A stretch of DNA of 15,744 nucleotides from JBNJEA01 sp051745395 (GTDB taxonomy: Bacteria > Desulfobacterota > Desulfobacteria > Desulfobacterales > Desulfosalsimonadaceae). Each line of letters opens with the position of its first letter. Within the stretch, counting starts at the first letter, position 1. The stretch lies in the NCBI GenBank assembly GCA_051745395.1, contig JBNJEA010000070.1:1-15744 (forward strand). The letters are read 5' to 3'. A program made the position numbers and the translations under genes. The notes beneath the pieces were generated by a model that searched no databases, was not told the origin of the DNA, and worked only from the letters and a program-made list of their open reading frames with translations. Below are positions 1-6,018 of the stretch, piece after piece.

Positions 1-845
1 GTCGCACACGCCGGGACTGCCCGTACTGGGCCAGCGGGCCGCGGGCGCAAAGCCGCAATAACCGGCATCTCGGCCGTATTGATGTTGATTTTGCCGTCAA
101 AGGTATACTGGTGCCGGTCTTCGTCGGCCGGCTTCATGCCGTAGACGGTGATGTAGTCAGCGATGCCGTATCCGGTCTCCGCCATGCTGTAAAACAGCTC
201 CGGCTTGATGTTTTTGACCCGCAGCAGTTCGCTGATGTGTTTAAACGGCCCGTTGCGGCAACTGTATGGCGGGTCAAGGGATTGGTAATAGTCGTTTTCC
301 GCCCCGGTAAGGCCGCTGATGGCCTCGTTGTCACCGTCATCGAGCCAGTCTTTGACCGGGTTGATGATCATGTCCGGTTCAAGGGGTTCGGAAAACAGCG
401 CATCGGCTTCAAATTCCTGCTGCTGCAGCAACAGTGCGAAAAATCGTTTCCATAGTTTTTGCTGGGCCGGGTTGAAATCCTTGCCGTCCGGGTAGTCGAC
501 CAGGGCGTTTAACTGGATCCGGCTGCGTTCGTCTGTGATGTCGAGCGAGATTTCGCCCTTTTCAAACGGCAGTTGGGCCACGTATTGCGAAACGATTTCC
601 GGATCGGCCCATTCGTCCTGAATGGAATCGGCTTCGGTGTTGTCTTTGTCCCGGATCAGCAGGGCCTTGGCCACATCGACGCCCGAGCCGATCATGTGCG
701 ACAGGGCCAGGTTGTCCCGGGTGGCTGCCGCCTCGGTTACCGAGTCGCGCATCTGGCGGTTGAGCTCAAATGTGACGGCAATGAGCACCGTGATAATGGT
801 CAGCGTGATCATCAACGCGATGCCCCTGTTGTTATTCGCGAACAT
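1..845 (-). CDS. gspK: Type II secretion minor pseudopilin GspK (3' end cut by window edge)
   Basis: This is the first 281 codons of a GspK-type minor pseudopilin, the large tip subunit of the type II secretion pseudopilus in the inner membrane and periplasm. The start is the ATG at 845, which overlaps the end of gspJ by 14 bases. The N-terminus has a short leader ending NNNRG and then a hydrophobic helix (about residues 9-27) without Glu at mature position 5, as is normal for GspK. Typical body motifs follow: residues near 109 (SRIQLNAL), the calcium-site-like stretch KDWLDDGDNEA (164-174) with GAENDYY (180-186), and the NINTAE motif at 253-258. The frame is still open at position 1, so the last part of the protein is missing. 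The order G-H-I-J-K supports the call. gspL, gspM or other secretion genes would be expected beyond the left edge, but that is inference. Confidence 0.93.
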   Translation of the reverse strand, partial: MFANNNRGIALMITLTIITVLIAVTFELNRQMRDSVTEAAATRDNLALSHMIGSGVDVAKALLIRDKDNTEADSIQDEWADPEIVSQYVAQLPFEKGEISLDITDERSRIQLNALVDYPDGKDFNPAQQKLWKRFFALLLQQQEFEADALFSEPLEPDMIINPVKDWLDDGDNEAISGLTGAENDYYQSLDPPYSCRNGPFKHISELLRVKNIKPELFYSMAETGYGIADYITVYGMKPADEDRHQYTFDGKININTAEMPVIAALRPRPAGPVRAVPACA

Positions 846-1575
846 TTTCCAGTTTCTCCCGGTATACCGGCAATGCCACGCGGGTGCTAAATGCATGCGA
901 CCCATTTTCTGTTTCAAGGGTCAGCTCGATTTTCACTGCGCGCGGCGTGGCGTACTGCATGCTTTCCGCATCAGAATCCCAGGTTTCGTAGGCATCGCCT
1001 TTTGCGTCATAGAAGGTCAGGGTCAAAGAGGCTATGTCTTCGCACAGCACGGGATCATTTTCCGTTTGCTCGAAATCGGCTTTTTCGATATCATAGGGAA
1101 ACGGCGTATCGGCGCGTCGCAATACATAACCGGTTTCCGATTCCCTGCTTTCTGTCACGTAATACCGGATCTGTGCAAGGCCGGATTTCGTTTCATTGCC
1201 CAGGGGCAAATGGGCCGTTGAGACAAACCGCAATTCCGAAAAATCGGTGGAGCCGATAAAGCGGTTTTCGGCATAAAACCCATAGGCGTCGGCCGGGTCG
1301 TCAAAATCCGGCGGTTCATATTCGGGATACCGGACCACGTAGACGCCGCTGAGGTCGTTTGAAATCCGCGACAGGCAGGTTTTGCCCATATCAAAGACCT
1401 CCAGGCCGCCTTTAATGGCATTGTTTTTGGATATCACGGCGTTAAAGGCGCTGTAAATCATTGTGGCCAGCACGGCAAAAATCGAGATGGCAATCAGGAT
1501 CTCGAGCAGTGTAAAGCCGCTTTTGCCGCCGCCATCGCCGCGGCTGTCCAATGCCGGGTCTCTGCTGTGCCGCAT
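832..1575 (-). CDS. gspJ: Type II secretion minor pseudopilin GspJ
   Basis: This encodes a 247-residue minor pseudopilin of the GspJ type, part of the GspH-I-J-K tip complex of the type II secretion pseudopilus. The leader is basic and ends in a prepilin peptidase site KSG/FTLLEI (cleavage after about residue 19), with Glu at mature position 5, followed by a hydrophobic helix to about residue 42. The rest is a soluble periplasmic domain with the length usual for GspJ (about 200-240). The start ATG shares one base with the gspI stop codon (TAATG arrangement at 1573-1577), so translation is probably coupled. The 3' end overlaps gspK by 14 bases. The assignment to J rather than H or I rests on length and on position between I and K. 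Confidence 0.93.
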   Translation of the reverse strand: MRHSRDPALDSRGDGGGKSGFTLLEILIAISIFAVLATMIYSAFNAVISKNNAIKGGLEVFDMGKTCLSRISNDLSGVYVVRYPEYEPPDFDDPADAYGFYAENRFIGSTDFSELRFVSTAHLPLGNETKSGLAQIRYYVTESRESETGYVLRRADTPFPYDIEKADFEQTENDPVLCEDIASLTLTFYDAKGDAYETWDSDAESMQYATPRAVKIELTLETENGSHAFSTRVALPVYREKLENVRE

Positions 1576-2000
1576 TAAAACAAGCCTTCGGTGTCTTCAT
1601 AAATGTATCGGGCCAGCCGAAAGCTTTGCCCGCTGGAGTCCTGCTGGACCGTCACCGTCGCCGAAAGCATTGTTACCGGCGATTTGTCGTCTACGCGCAT
1701 TTCGGTTTCCTCCAAGGCCACCTGCCAGTTGTAGCCGGCATAGGCTTCGCCAAAATCGCCGGAATCGCCGCCCACGAAATCTTCGAAATCGTTTCGGACC
1801 TCGGCCATTTTGGCCTGGGCCAGAAACGGGGCGACCGAGTAAAACCGCGCGGTTTCATTCATGCTGATGGATTGGCCCTGCAGGCGCATGACGCTGATTA
1901 AGACAATGGCAATGATGGCCAGGGCCACGAGCACCTCCAGCAGGGAAAATCCTTTTTCCCCTTGGCCGGCGGTTGGCGTTTTATTCCTGAAATTCCACAT
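1575..2000 (-). CDS. gspI: Type II secretion minor pseudopilin GspI
   Basis: This is a 141-residue minor pseudopilin of the GspI type. It has a basic leader with a prepilin peptidase site EKG/FSLLEVLVALAI (cleavage after about residue 17), Glu at mature position 5 and a hydrophobic helix to about residue 39. The following MNETARFY..APFLAQAKMAE stretch matches the usual GspI pattern, in which a helix leads into an A-x-x-K/R-M-x-E segment. The length is normal (about 120-140). The start ATG at 2000 lies inside the last codons of gspH (20-base overlap) with no strong ribosome-binding site, so expression is probably coupled to gspH. In the known complex, GspI is the core that binds GspJ and GspK. 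Confidence 0.93.
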   Translation of the reverse strand: MWNFRNKTPTAGQGEKGFSLLEVLVALAIIAIVLISVMRLQGQSISMNETARFYSVAPFLAQAKMAEVRNDFEDFVGGDSGDFGEAYAGYNWQVALEETEMRVDDKSPVTMLSATVTVQQDSSGQSFRLARYIYEDTEGLF

Positions 2001-2517
2001 ATTCGTGTTTGATTTTCGCCCGGGGCAGAAACGATTCGATCAGGTAGGACCGCCGCCGGTTGTTGTCGTCGGCCAAATGGACAATCGCCCGATCGGAATA
2101 TCCTTTGGGATAAAAGTTGATGGCGGCCGTGCCTCCCGATACCTTCTTGTCATCGGGAAATGCAACATCAATGAGCCGGAAGCCGTCCGGCAGTGAAAAG
2201 CCTTTTTCCCGGGCATCGGCCAGCAGATCCTCGGGCATTGCCGCATGGCTGATCCAGAAGCGGTTGCTGTCGATATCTGCGTGGAGCACATGCCGGACCT
2301 GTTTTTGTACGGCCTTGTCCTTTAATGAATTGACATTGAGCAGTATCCATCGGGAAACCTTTTTGGTCTTGTTGGCAAACATCGACTGTTCTATGCGGGG
2401 AACGGCGAAAAACAGCATAGTGCCGATCAGGCTGATCACAACGATGAGTTCGATGAGGGTGAAGGCTTGCCGGTTGCGGACAGGGCGTGCCGGGGCAAGT
2501 TGAAAAATCGACGGCAT
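1981..2517 (-). CDS. gspH: Type II secretion minor pseudopilin GspH
   Basis: This is a 178-residue pseudopilin placed between gspG and gspI, hence GspH. The leader of about 18 residues ends RNRQA and is followed by FTLIELIVVISLIG, with Glu at mature position 5 and a hydrophobic helix to about residue 38. The residue before the cleavage site is Ala rather than the usual Gly. I chose the ATG at 2517 because it gives a normal-length leader and starts 43 bases after the gspG stop. The frame stays open upstream to 2814, but that longer version would overlap gspG by about 250 bases and carries no pilin-like sequence. No strong ribosome-binding site precedes 2517. The C-terminal body is divergent, as is usual for GspH, so the letter rests mainly on gene order. 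Confidence 0.87.
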   Translation of the reverse strand: MPSIFQLAPARPVRNRQAFTLIELIVVISLIGTMLFFAVPRIEQSMFANKTKKVSRWILLNVNSLKDKAVQKQVRHVLHADIDSNRFWISHAAMPEDLLADAREKGFSLPDGFRLIDVAFPDDKKVSGGTAAINFYPKGYSDRAIVHLADDNNRRRSYLIESFLPRAKIKHEYVEFQE

Positions 2518-2560
2518 TAGGTTGAATGCTTCGTTGCTGTTTTGATCCCGGGGATGGATT

Positions 2561-3007
2561 TTATTCAAGTTCCCAGCTTTTGATATCGGCGTTTTTGCCG
2601 TCACCGCCGGGTTCCCCGTCCGCCCCGTAGGAGATGAGATCATAATCGCCGTGCGAACCGGGGCATAAATAGACATAATCGTTTCCCCAGGGGTCATCGG
2701 CAATCTTGCCCTTTTCGATATAGCCGCCTTCCCGCCAATTGTCTGCGTCCGGTCCGGAGTCGGGCGGCTCGACCAGTGCCTCAAGGCCCTGCTGGGTCGT
2801 CGGATAATCTCCATTGTCGAGCTTATAGAGCTTCAGTGCGGTTTGCAGCGCCTGCATGTCGACTTTGGCCTTCAATTGCTTGGCCTGCTCGGGCCGGCCC
2901 ATGATTTTGGGCACCATATAAACCGCCAGAATACTCAAAATCACAATGACGACCATTAATTCGATAAGCGTAAAGCCTTTTGTCTTGCTGGTAAAATCAC
3001 CAGTCAT
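2561..3007 (-). CDS. gspG: Type II secretion major pseudopilin GspG
   Basis: This encodes the 148-residue major pseudopilin that polymerises into the type II secretion pseudopilus. The leader ends KTKG, followed by FTLIELMVVIVILSILA with Glu at mature position 5. Several GspG hallmarks can be seen: VPKIMGRPEQAK after the helix, the ALKLYKLDNGDYPTTQQGL block (about 77-95), DPWGNDY at about 124-130, and the C-terminal calcium-binding-loop-like stretch with YGADGEPGGDGKNADI. Length is typical. A purine-rich ribosome-binding site (AGAGGAAA) lies about 7 bases before the ATG. It is the first gene of the visible pseudopilin run, separated from the upstream kinase gene by 134 bases that hold a possible promoter. 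Processing by a PilD-type prepilin peptidase encoded elsewhere is expected. Confidence 0.97.
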   Translation of the reverse strand: MTGDFTSKTKGFTLIELMVVIVILSILAVYMVPKIMGRPEQAKQLKAKVDMQALQTALKLYKLDNGDYPTTQQGLEALVEPPDSGPDADNWREGGYIEKGKIADDPWGNDYVYLCPGSHGDYDLISYGADGEPGGDGKNADIKSWELE

Positions 3008-3041
3008 TATATCATTTCCTCTAACTCTCTAAATTTTATAT

Positions 3042-3062
3042 AAATGGTATTTATACCCATTT
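3042..3062. repeat. AT-rich imperfect palindrome in the gspG leader
   Basis: A 21-base stretch has arms AAATGG and CCATTT around a centre that also reads GGTATAAATACC on the minus strand. It sits about 35 bases upstream of the gspG start and downstream of the candidate promoter, so it could be an operator, an mRNA hairpin or a chance feature of AT-rich leader DNA. No regulator is identified. Confidence 0.35.
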
Positions 3063-3077
3063 TCTCGGTCAGATCCA

Positions 3078-3106
3078 TTCCTATAGAAAGCAACCGATTG
3101 CGTCAA
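3078..3106 (-). promoter_or_regulatory. Possible sigma70-type promoter for gspG
   Basis: On the minus strand a -35-like TTGACG (3101-3106) is followed by CTATAGGAAT. The -10 could be TATAGG (3080-3085, 15-base spacer) or TAGGAA (3078-3083, 17-base spacer), and neither is ideal. It lies about 70-100 bases before gspG in the only sizeable gap upstream of the pseudopilin genes. The call is weak and based on hexamer matches only. Confidence 0.3.
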
Positions 3107-3141
3107 GGAATTTTAAGCCCCTTGTTGAAGTATTTCATATC

Positions 3142-4506
3142 TCAGGGGATTTGATCGGTGACTGCCCGGACATGGCAGCGGCAGGTCAAATCCATGTCGG
3201 ATACATAGCCCAGCGCCGTGTCCACGAACCAGGCCGCGGTATACGATTTGCGGTCGGCACTCCAGAGCTGCTGCTGATTTGCGTCAAAAAGCAGGGGCGT
3301 GCAGAAATCGCCCATTTCCGAAAACGGGCGGATCAAACACAGCAGTTCATCCACGGTAGGCAGCCGCCACGTGGTAATGCCGCCATGGGCCGTATCGTTT
3401 AACCGCCTGACATAGGCCTTTGCCTGTTGCCAGTCCACGGGGTATCGTTCCCCGCTTTGCTGCCAGGTCAAACCGTGGGTGCGGTCGATGATGTGCTGAT
3501 TGCCGAGATTTTCAAAATCGGCCGAAACCATCGGCTCGGGCCGCCAGAGCAAATTTAAGCCGAAAAAACGACGGGCCCGGCCGGGCCGGATTTTTACCGG
3601 CTCCTTTCGTCTGCCGGCAGGGCTTTGCCGGTGGCCGGTTTTTTTATCGGCCGTTTGGGCGGAAAAAATTCGGCACGTGTTTTCCAGTTGATTGCGCCAC
3701 GTGTCAACGGCGGCGGCAAGGGCCCGGCGCATGGCCTCACAGTGAAAAAACCGCGATTTGGGGTCCCGGGCGGTGGCGGTAAGCAGAAAATCATCGAAAC
3801 AATCGCCCAAAATGGTGTTCAGGCTGCCCGGCCGGGGCGGTCTGCCACGTTCCGGCGGCAAAAAGCCCGTCAGCATCCGCCAGGTCAGCACACCGGTACT
3901 GAAAAGGTCGGCGCGCTCATCCACGGCGTCGGGGTCGGCTTCCTGTTCCGGCGGGGTGTAGAACGGGGTGCCCACCTTGAAATTTTCCGGCATTTTCCGG
4001 ATTTCGCCGCGCAGCAGGGACAGGCCGAAATCGATTAAGCTGACCTGGTCTTCATCGGTGATTAACACGTTATAGGGTTTGATGTCGCGGTGGAAAATCC
4101 CGGCATGATGCAGCCGGTCCAGCCCGGCCAGAATCTGGTCGGCAATCCGGACCGCGCGCACCGGCGGCAAAATGCGGGTCGGCGCCTCCATGACGTAATG
4201 CTCGCCGATCAGTAAGCCGACATTTTTGCAGTGATATTCCATGACAAAAAACGGTCGTCTTTGCTGGTCCCGGTCGAAATCGAGAATTGAGGCGATGTGG
4301 GGATGCCGGATTTGCGCAAGGGTGCGGGCTTCGTTGATAAACAGGTCTTCCACGGCTTGCCGGCCGAGCAGATGAATCATGTGTTCGGCCGGCGCTAAGC
4401 GCTTTAGCGCCACCATTTTTTCGACCACCGGCATACGGGCTTTGTAGACCCGGCCCATGCCGCCTTTGCCGAGCAAGCCGAAAATTTTGTATTTTCCAAT
4501 ATACAT
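3142..4506 (-). CDS. Serine/threonine protein kinase fused to a C-terminal DUF1566 (Lcl-like) domain
   Basis: This encodes a 454-residue Hanks-type kinase. The N-terminal kinase domain (about 1-270) has a glycine loop GKGGMGRVYKA (13-23), the ATP-binding Lys35 in VALKR, catalytic HRDIKPYN (139-146), DFG (159-161) and a PPE activation-segment end (185-187). All residues needed for catalysis are therefore present. A basic, low-complexity linker (about 275-325) follows. The C-terminal part (about 330-450) has LTWQQ..., a W-x-x-A-x-x-Y helix, TWRLPTVDELLCL and a tail with SADR...W and CRCHVRAV, which match the DUF1566/Lcl C-terminal family often found in surface or sensor proteins. No transmembrane segment or signal peptide is visible, so it is probably cytoplasmic. 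It lies upstream of gspG on the same strand and diverges from the acyltransferase gene. A role in controlling secretion is only a guess from position. Start at 4506 has a weak ribosome-binding site. Confidence 0.9.
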   Translation of the reverse strand: MYIGKYKIFGLLGKGGMGRVYKARMPVVEKMVALKRLAPAEHMIHLLGRQAVEDLFINEARTLAQIRHPHIASILDFDRDQQRRPFFVMEYHCKNVGLLIGEHYVMEAPTRILPPVRAVRIADQILAGLDRLHHAGIFHRDIKPYNVLITDEDQVSLIDFGLSLLRGEIRKMPENFKVGTPFYTPPEQEADPDAVDERADLFSTGVLTWRMLTGFLPPERGRPPRPGSLNTILGDCFDDFLLTATARDPKSRFFHCEAMRRALAAAVDTWRNQLENTCRIFSAQTADKKTGHRQSPAGRRKEPVKIRPGRARRFFGLNLLWRPEPMVSADFENLGNQHIIDRTHGLTWQQSGERYPVDWQQAKAYVRRLNDTAHGGITTWRLPTVDELLCLIRPFSEMGDFCTPLLFDANQQQLWSADRKSYTAAWFVDTALGYVSDMDLTCRCHVRAVTDQIP

Positions 4507-4654
4507 GGCCTGGCAATACGGAAGTACTAGAAACTGAAACGCTCTGTTCAGGTGAAAAGTGCGATCATTGCCCGAATCAACAAATTATGATACCGATAAT
4601 GAAAAGAAACGAATCGAAACGGATTGTTAATAATATAGCACAAGGACATGGATA

Positions 4655-6013
4655 TTGGCAAATCATGGACGCTCCGATTCCGCGGGCCGCGGCATCCACA
4701 TCCTGGCCCTGTCCGGTGATGACCGGCCGGAATTGACAACTGAGCTGGGTCGGCTTTATTCAAAATTCGATACCGATGCCGACGGAAACGGCCTCACCGA
4801 ATACGCCCGTCAATCGATACAGGGGTTTGACCCGGGCATGGCCGAGCGGCTGGTGATGGTCTGGGAGCACACCCAGAACCCGGCGGCCAAAATATCGGCC
4901 ACATTGCAAGCCCTCAAAGCGGAAACAGTCGATAAGGAGCAGTTGCCCGCCGATGTGTTTTACGGCGGCCCGAGCCCGCCCGGCAGACTCGCGTTTTTGT
5001 TTCCCGGCCAGGGCAGCCAGTATCTGCACATGGGCCGGCAACTGCTGTTGAATCTCCCCGACGGCCGGGCGGTGCTGGACGCGACTGCACCATTGTTTCA
5101 TCGAAACCGCCGGCTGCACAGCTTTGTTTTTCCGGATGCCGATGCCGAAGGCGGCGACAAAAAAATCCTGGAAAACCGGTTGCGGCAGACCGATGTGGCC
5201 CAGCCCGCCATCGGCGTTGTCAGCCGGGTGATGCACCGGATTCTTGCCCGGTTCAATGTTTTTCCCGATGCGGCCGGCGGTCATAGTTTCGGTGAATTGC
5301 CCGCGCTTTGTGCCGGCGGATTTTTCGGGGAAAGCGATATGCTTTTTCTTTCCGTCTGGCGGGGCCAATTAATGGCCGCCGCCGGTGACGGCAAGGACCG
5401 GGGCATGATGCTGGCGGTCATGGCGCCGCTGGACAAGATTGAAGACCTGGTGCGTCAAAGCGGGCTGGAGGTTGTTCTGGCCAATCGCAACAGCCCGGAT
5501 CAGGGGGTTTTGTCCGGTCCGAGCGAAGCAATCGCTCAAATAAAGTCCCTCTGCAAACAAAACCGGATGCGGGCCATCCAGCTGCCTGTATCCGCGGCCT
5601 TTCACAGCCGTCTGGTCGAAGACGCCGCCGTGCCCTTCCGGGAAAAAATAAAGGAGATCGCCTTCCGGGCCGGGGAGGTTCGCGTTTATTCCAATACCAC
5701 CGCCCTGCCCTATCCCCATGACCCCGAAGCCGCCCGGGCCCTGCTGGACGAGCACCTGCTGCAGCCGGTCCATTTTGTCGATGAAATCCGCAACATGTAT
5801 GACGCCGGGGTGCGTACCTTCCTGGAAGTCGGCCCCAAAGCCGTGCTTACCGGCCTGGTGCAATCCATTCTTAGCGATCGGCCACATGCCGCGTTTTCCG
5901 TGGATGCCTCGGCGGGCAGGCGCGGCAGCGTAATGGATTTGGCCGCCACCGTTGCCCGTCTGGCCGCCATGGGATACCCGGTATCACTGGGGCAGTGGGA
6001 GCGGCTTGGATAG
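4655..6013 (+). CDS. Stand-alone acyltransferase (malonyl-CoA:ACP transacylase type) resembling the AT of PUFA/polyketide synthases
   Basis: This is a 452-residue protein whose core (about 110-405) is an acyltransferase domain. It has LAFLFPGQGSQYLHMG (112-127), QTDVAQPAIG (178-187), the nucleophile motif GHSFGE with Ser211, an Arg in VWRGQLM (236) that in this family binds the malonyl carboxylate, NRNSPDQGVLSGP (277-289), the catalytic His317 in SAAFHS, and FLEVGPKAVLTGL (389-401). Before it, about 14-105 looks like the KS-AT linker of a multidomain synthase (ILALSGDDRPEL...). The whole resembles the AT region of PfaA/Hgl-type megasynthases rather than FabD, which is only about 310 residues. 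The expected reaction is transfer of malonyl from CoA to an acyl carrier protein. The start is TTG at 4655, with an AGGA ribosome-binding site 8 bases upstream; an in-frame stop at 4631 excludes anything longer. It ends 5 bases before the convergent carboxylase gene. No ketosynthase or carrier protein is visible nearby. Confidence 0.85.
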   Translation: MANHGRSDSAGRGIHILALSGDDRPELTTELGRLYSKFDTDADGNGLTEYARQSIQGFDPGMAERLVMVWEHTQNPAAKISATLQALKAETVDKEQLPADVFYGGPSPPGRLAFLFPGQGSQYLHMGRQLLLNLPDGRAVLDATAPLFHRNRRLHSFVFPDADAEGGDKKILENRLRQTDVAQPAIGVVSRVMHRILARFNVFPDAAGGHSFGELPALCAGGFFGESDMLFLSVWRGQLMAAAGDGKDRGMMLAVMAPLDKIEDLVRQSGLEVVLANRNSPDQGVLSGPSEAIAQIKSLCKQNRMRAIQLPVSAAFHSRLVEDAAVPFREKIKEIAFRAGEVRVYSNTTALPYPHDPEAARALLDEHLLQPVHFVDEIRNMYDAGVRTFLEVGPKAVLTGLVQSILSDRPHAAFSVDASAGRRGSVMDLAATVARLAAMGYPVSLGQWERLG

Positions 6014-6018
6014 AATCA

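Noticed and set aside
2518..2814. A 99-codon upstream extension of the gspH frame.
   Set aside because: It overlaps gspG out of frame and encodes no pilin-like sequence; the ATG at 2517 gives a normal prepilin leader.
3104..3124. A small CAAGG/CCTTG inverted repeat after the kinase stop, considered as a terminator.
   Set aside because: The stem is only five base pairs and no T run follows on the minus strand.
3614..3645. A terminator-like hairpin plus T7 run on the plus strand.
   Set aside because: It lies inside the kinase linker, antisense to the gene, with no plus-strand gene ending there. The A7 run on the coding strand is read in frame as AAA AAA A and does not fit a standard A-AAA-AAC slippery site.
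4507..4654. Divergent promoters between the kinase and the acyltransferase.
   Set aside because: The gap is AT-rich with -10-like words (for example TAATAT at 4631) but no paired -35 hexamer that I would defend.
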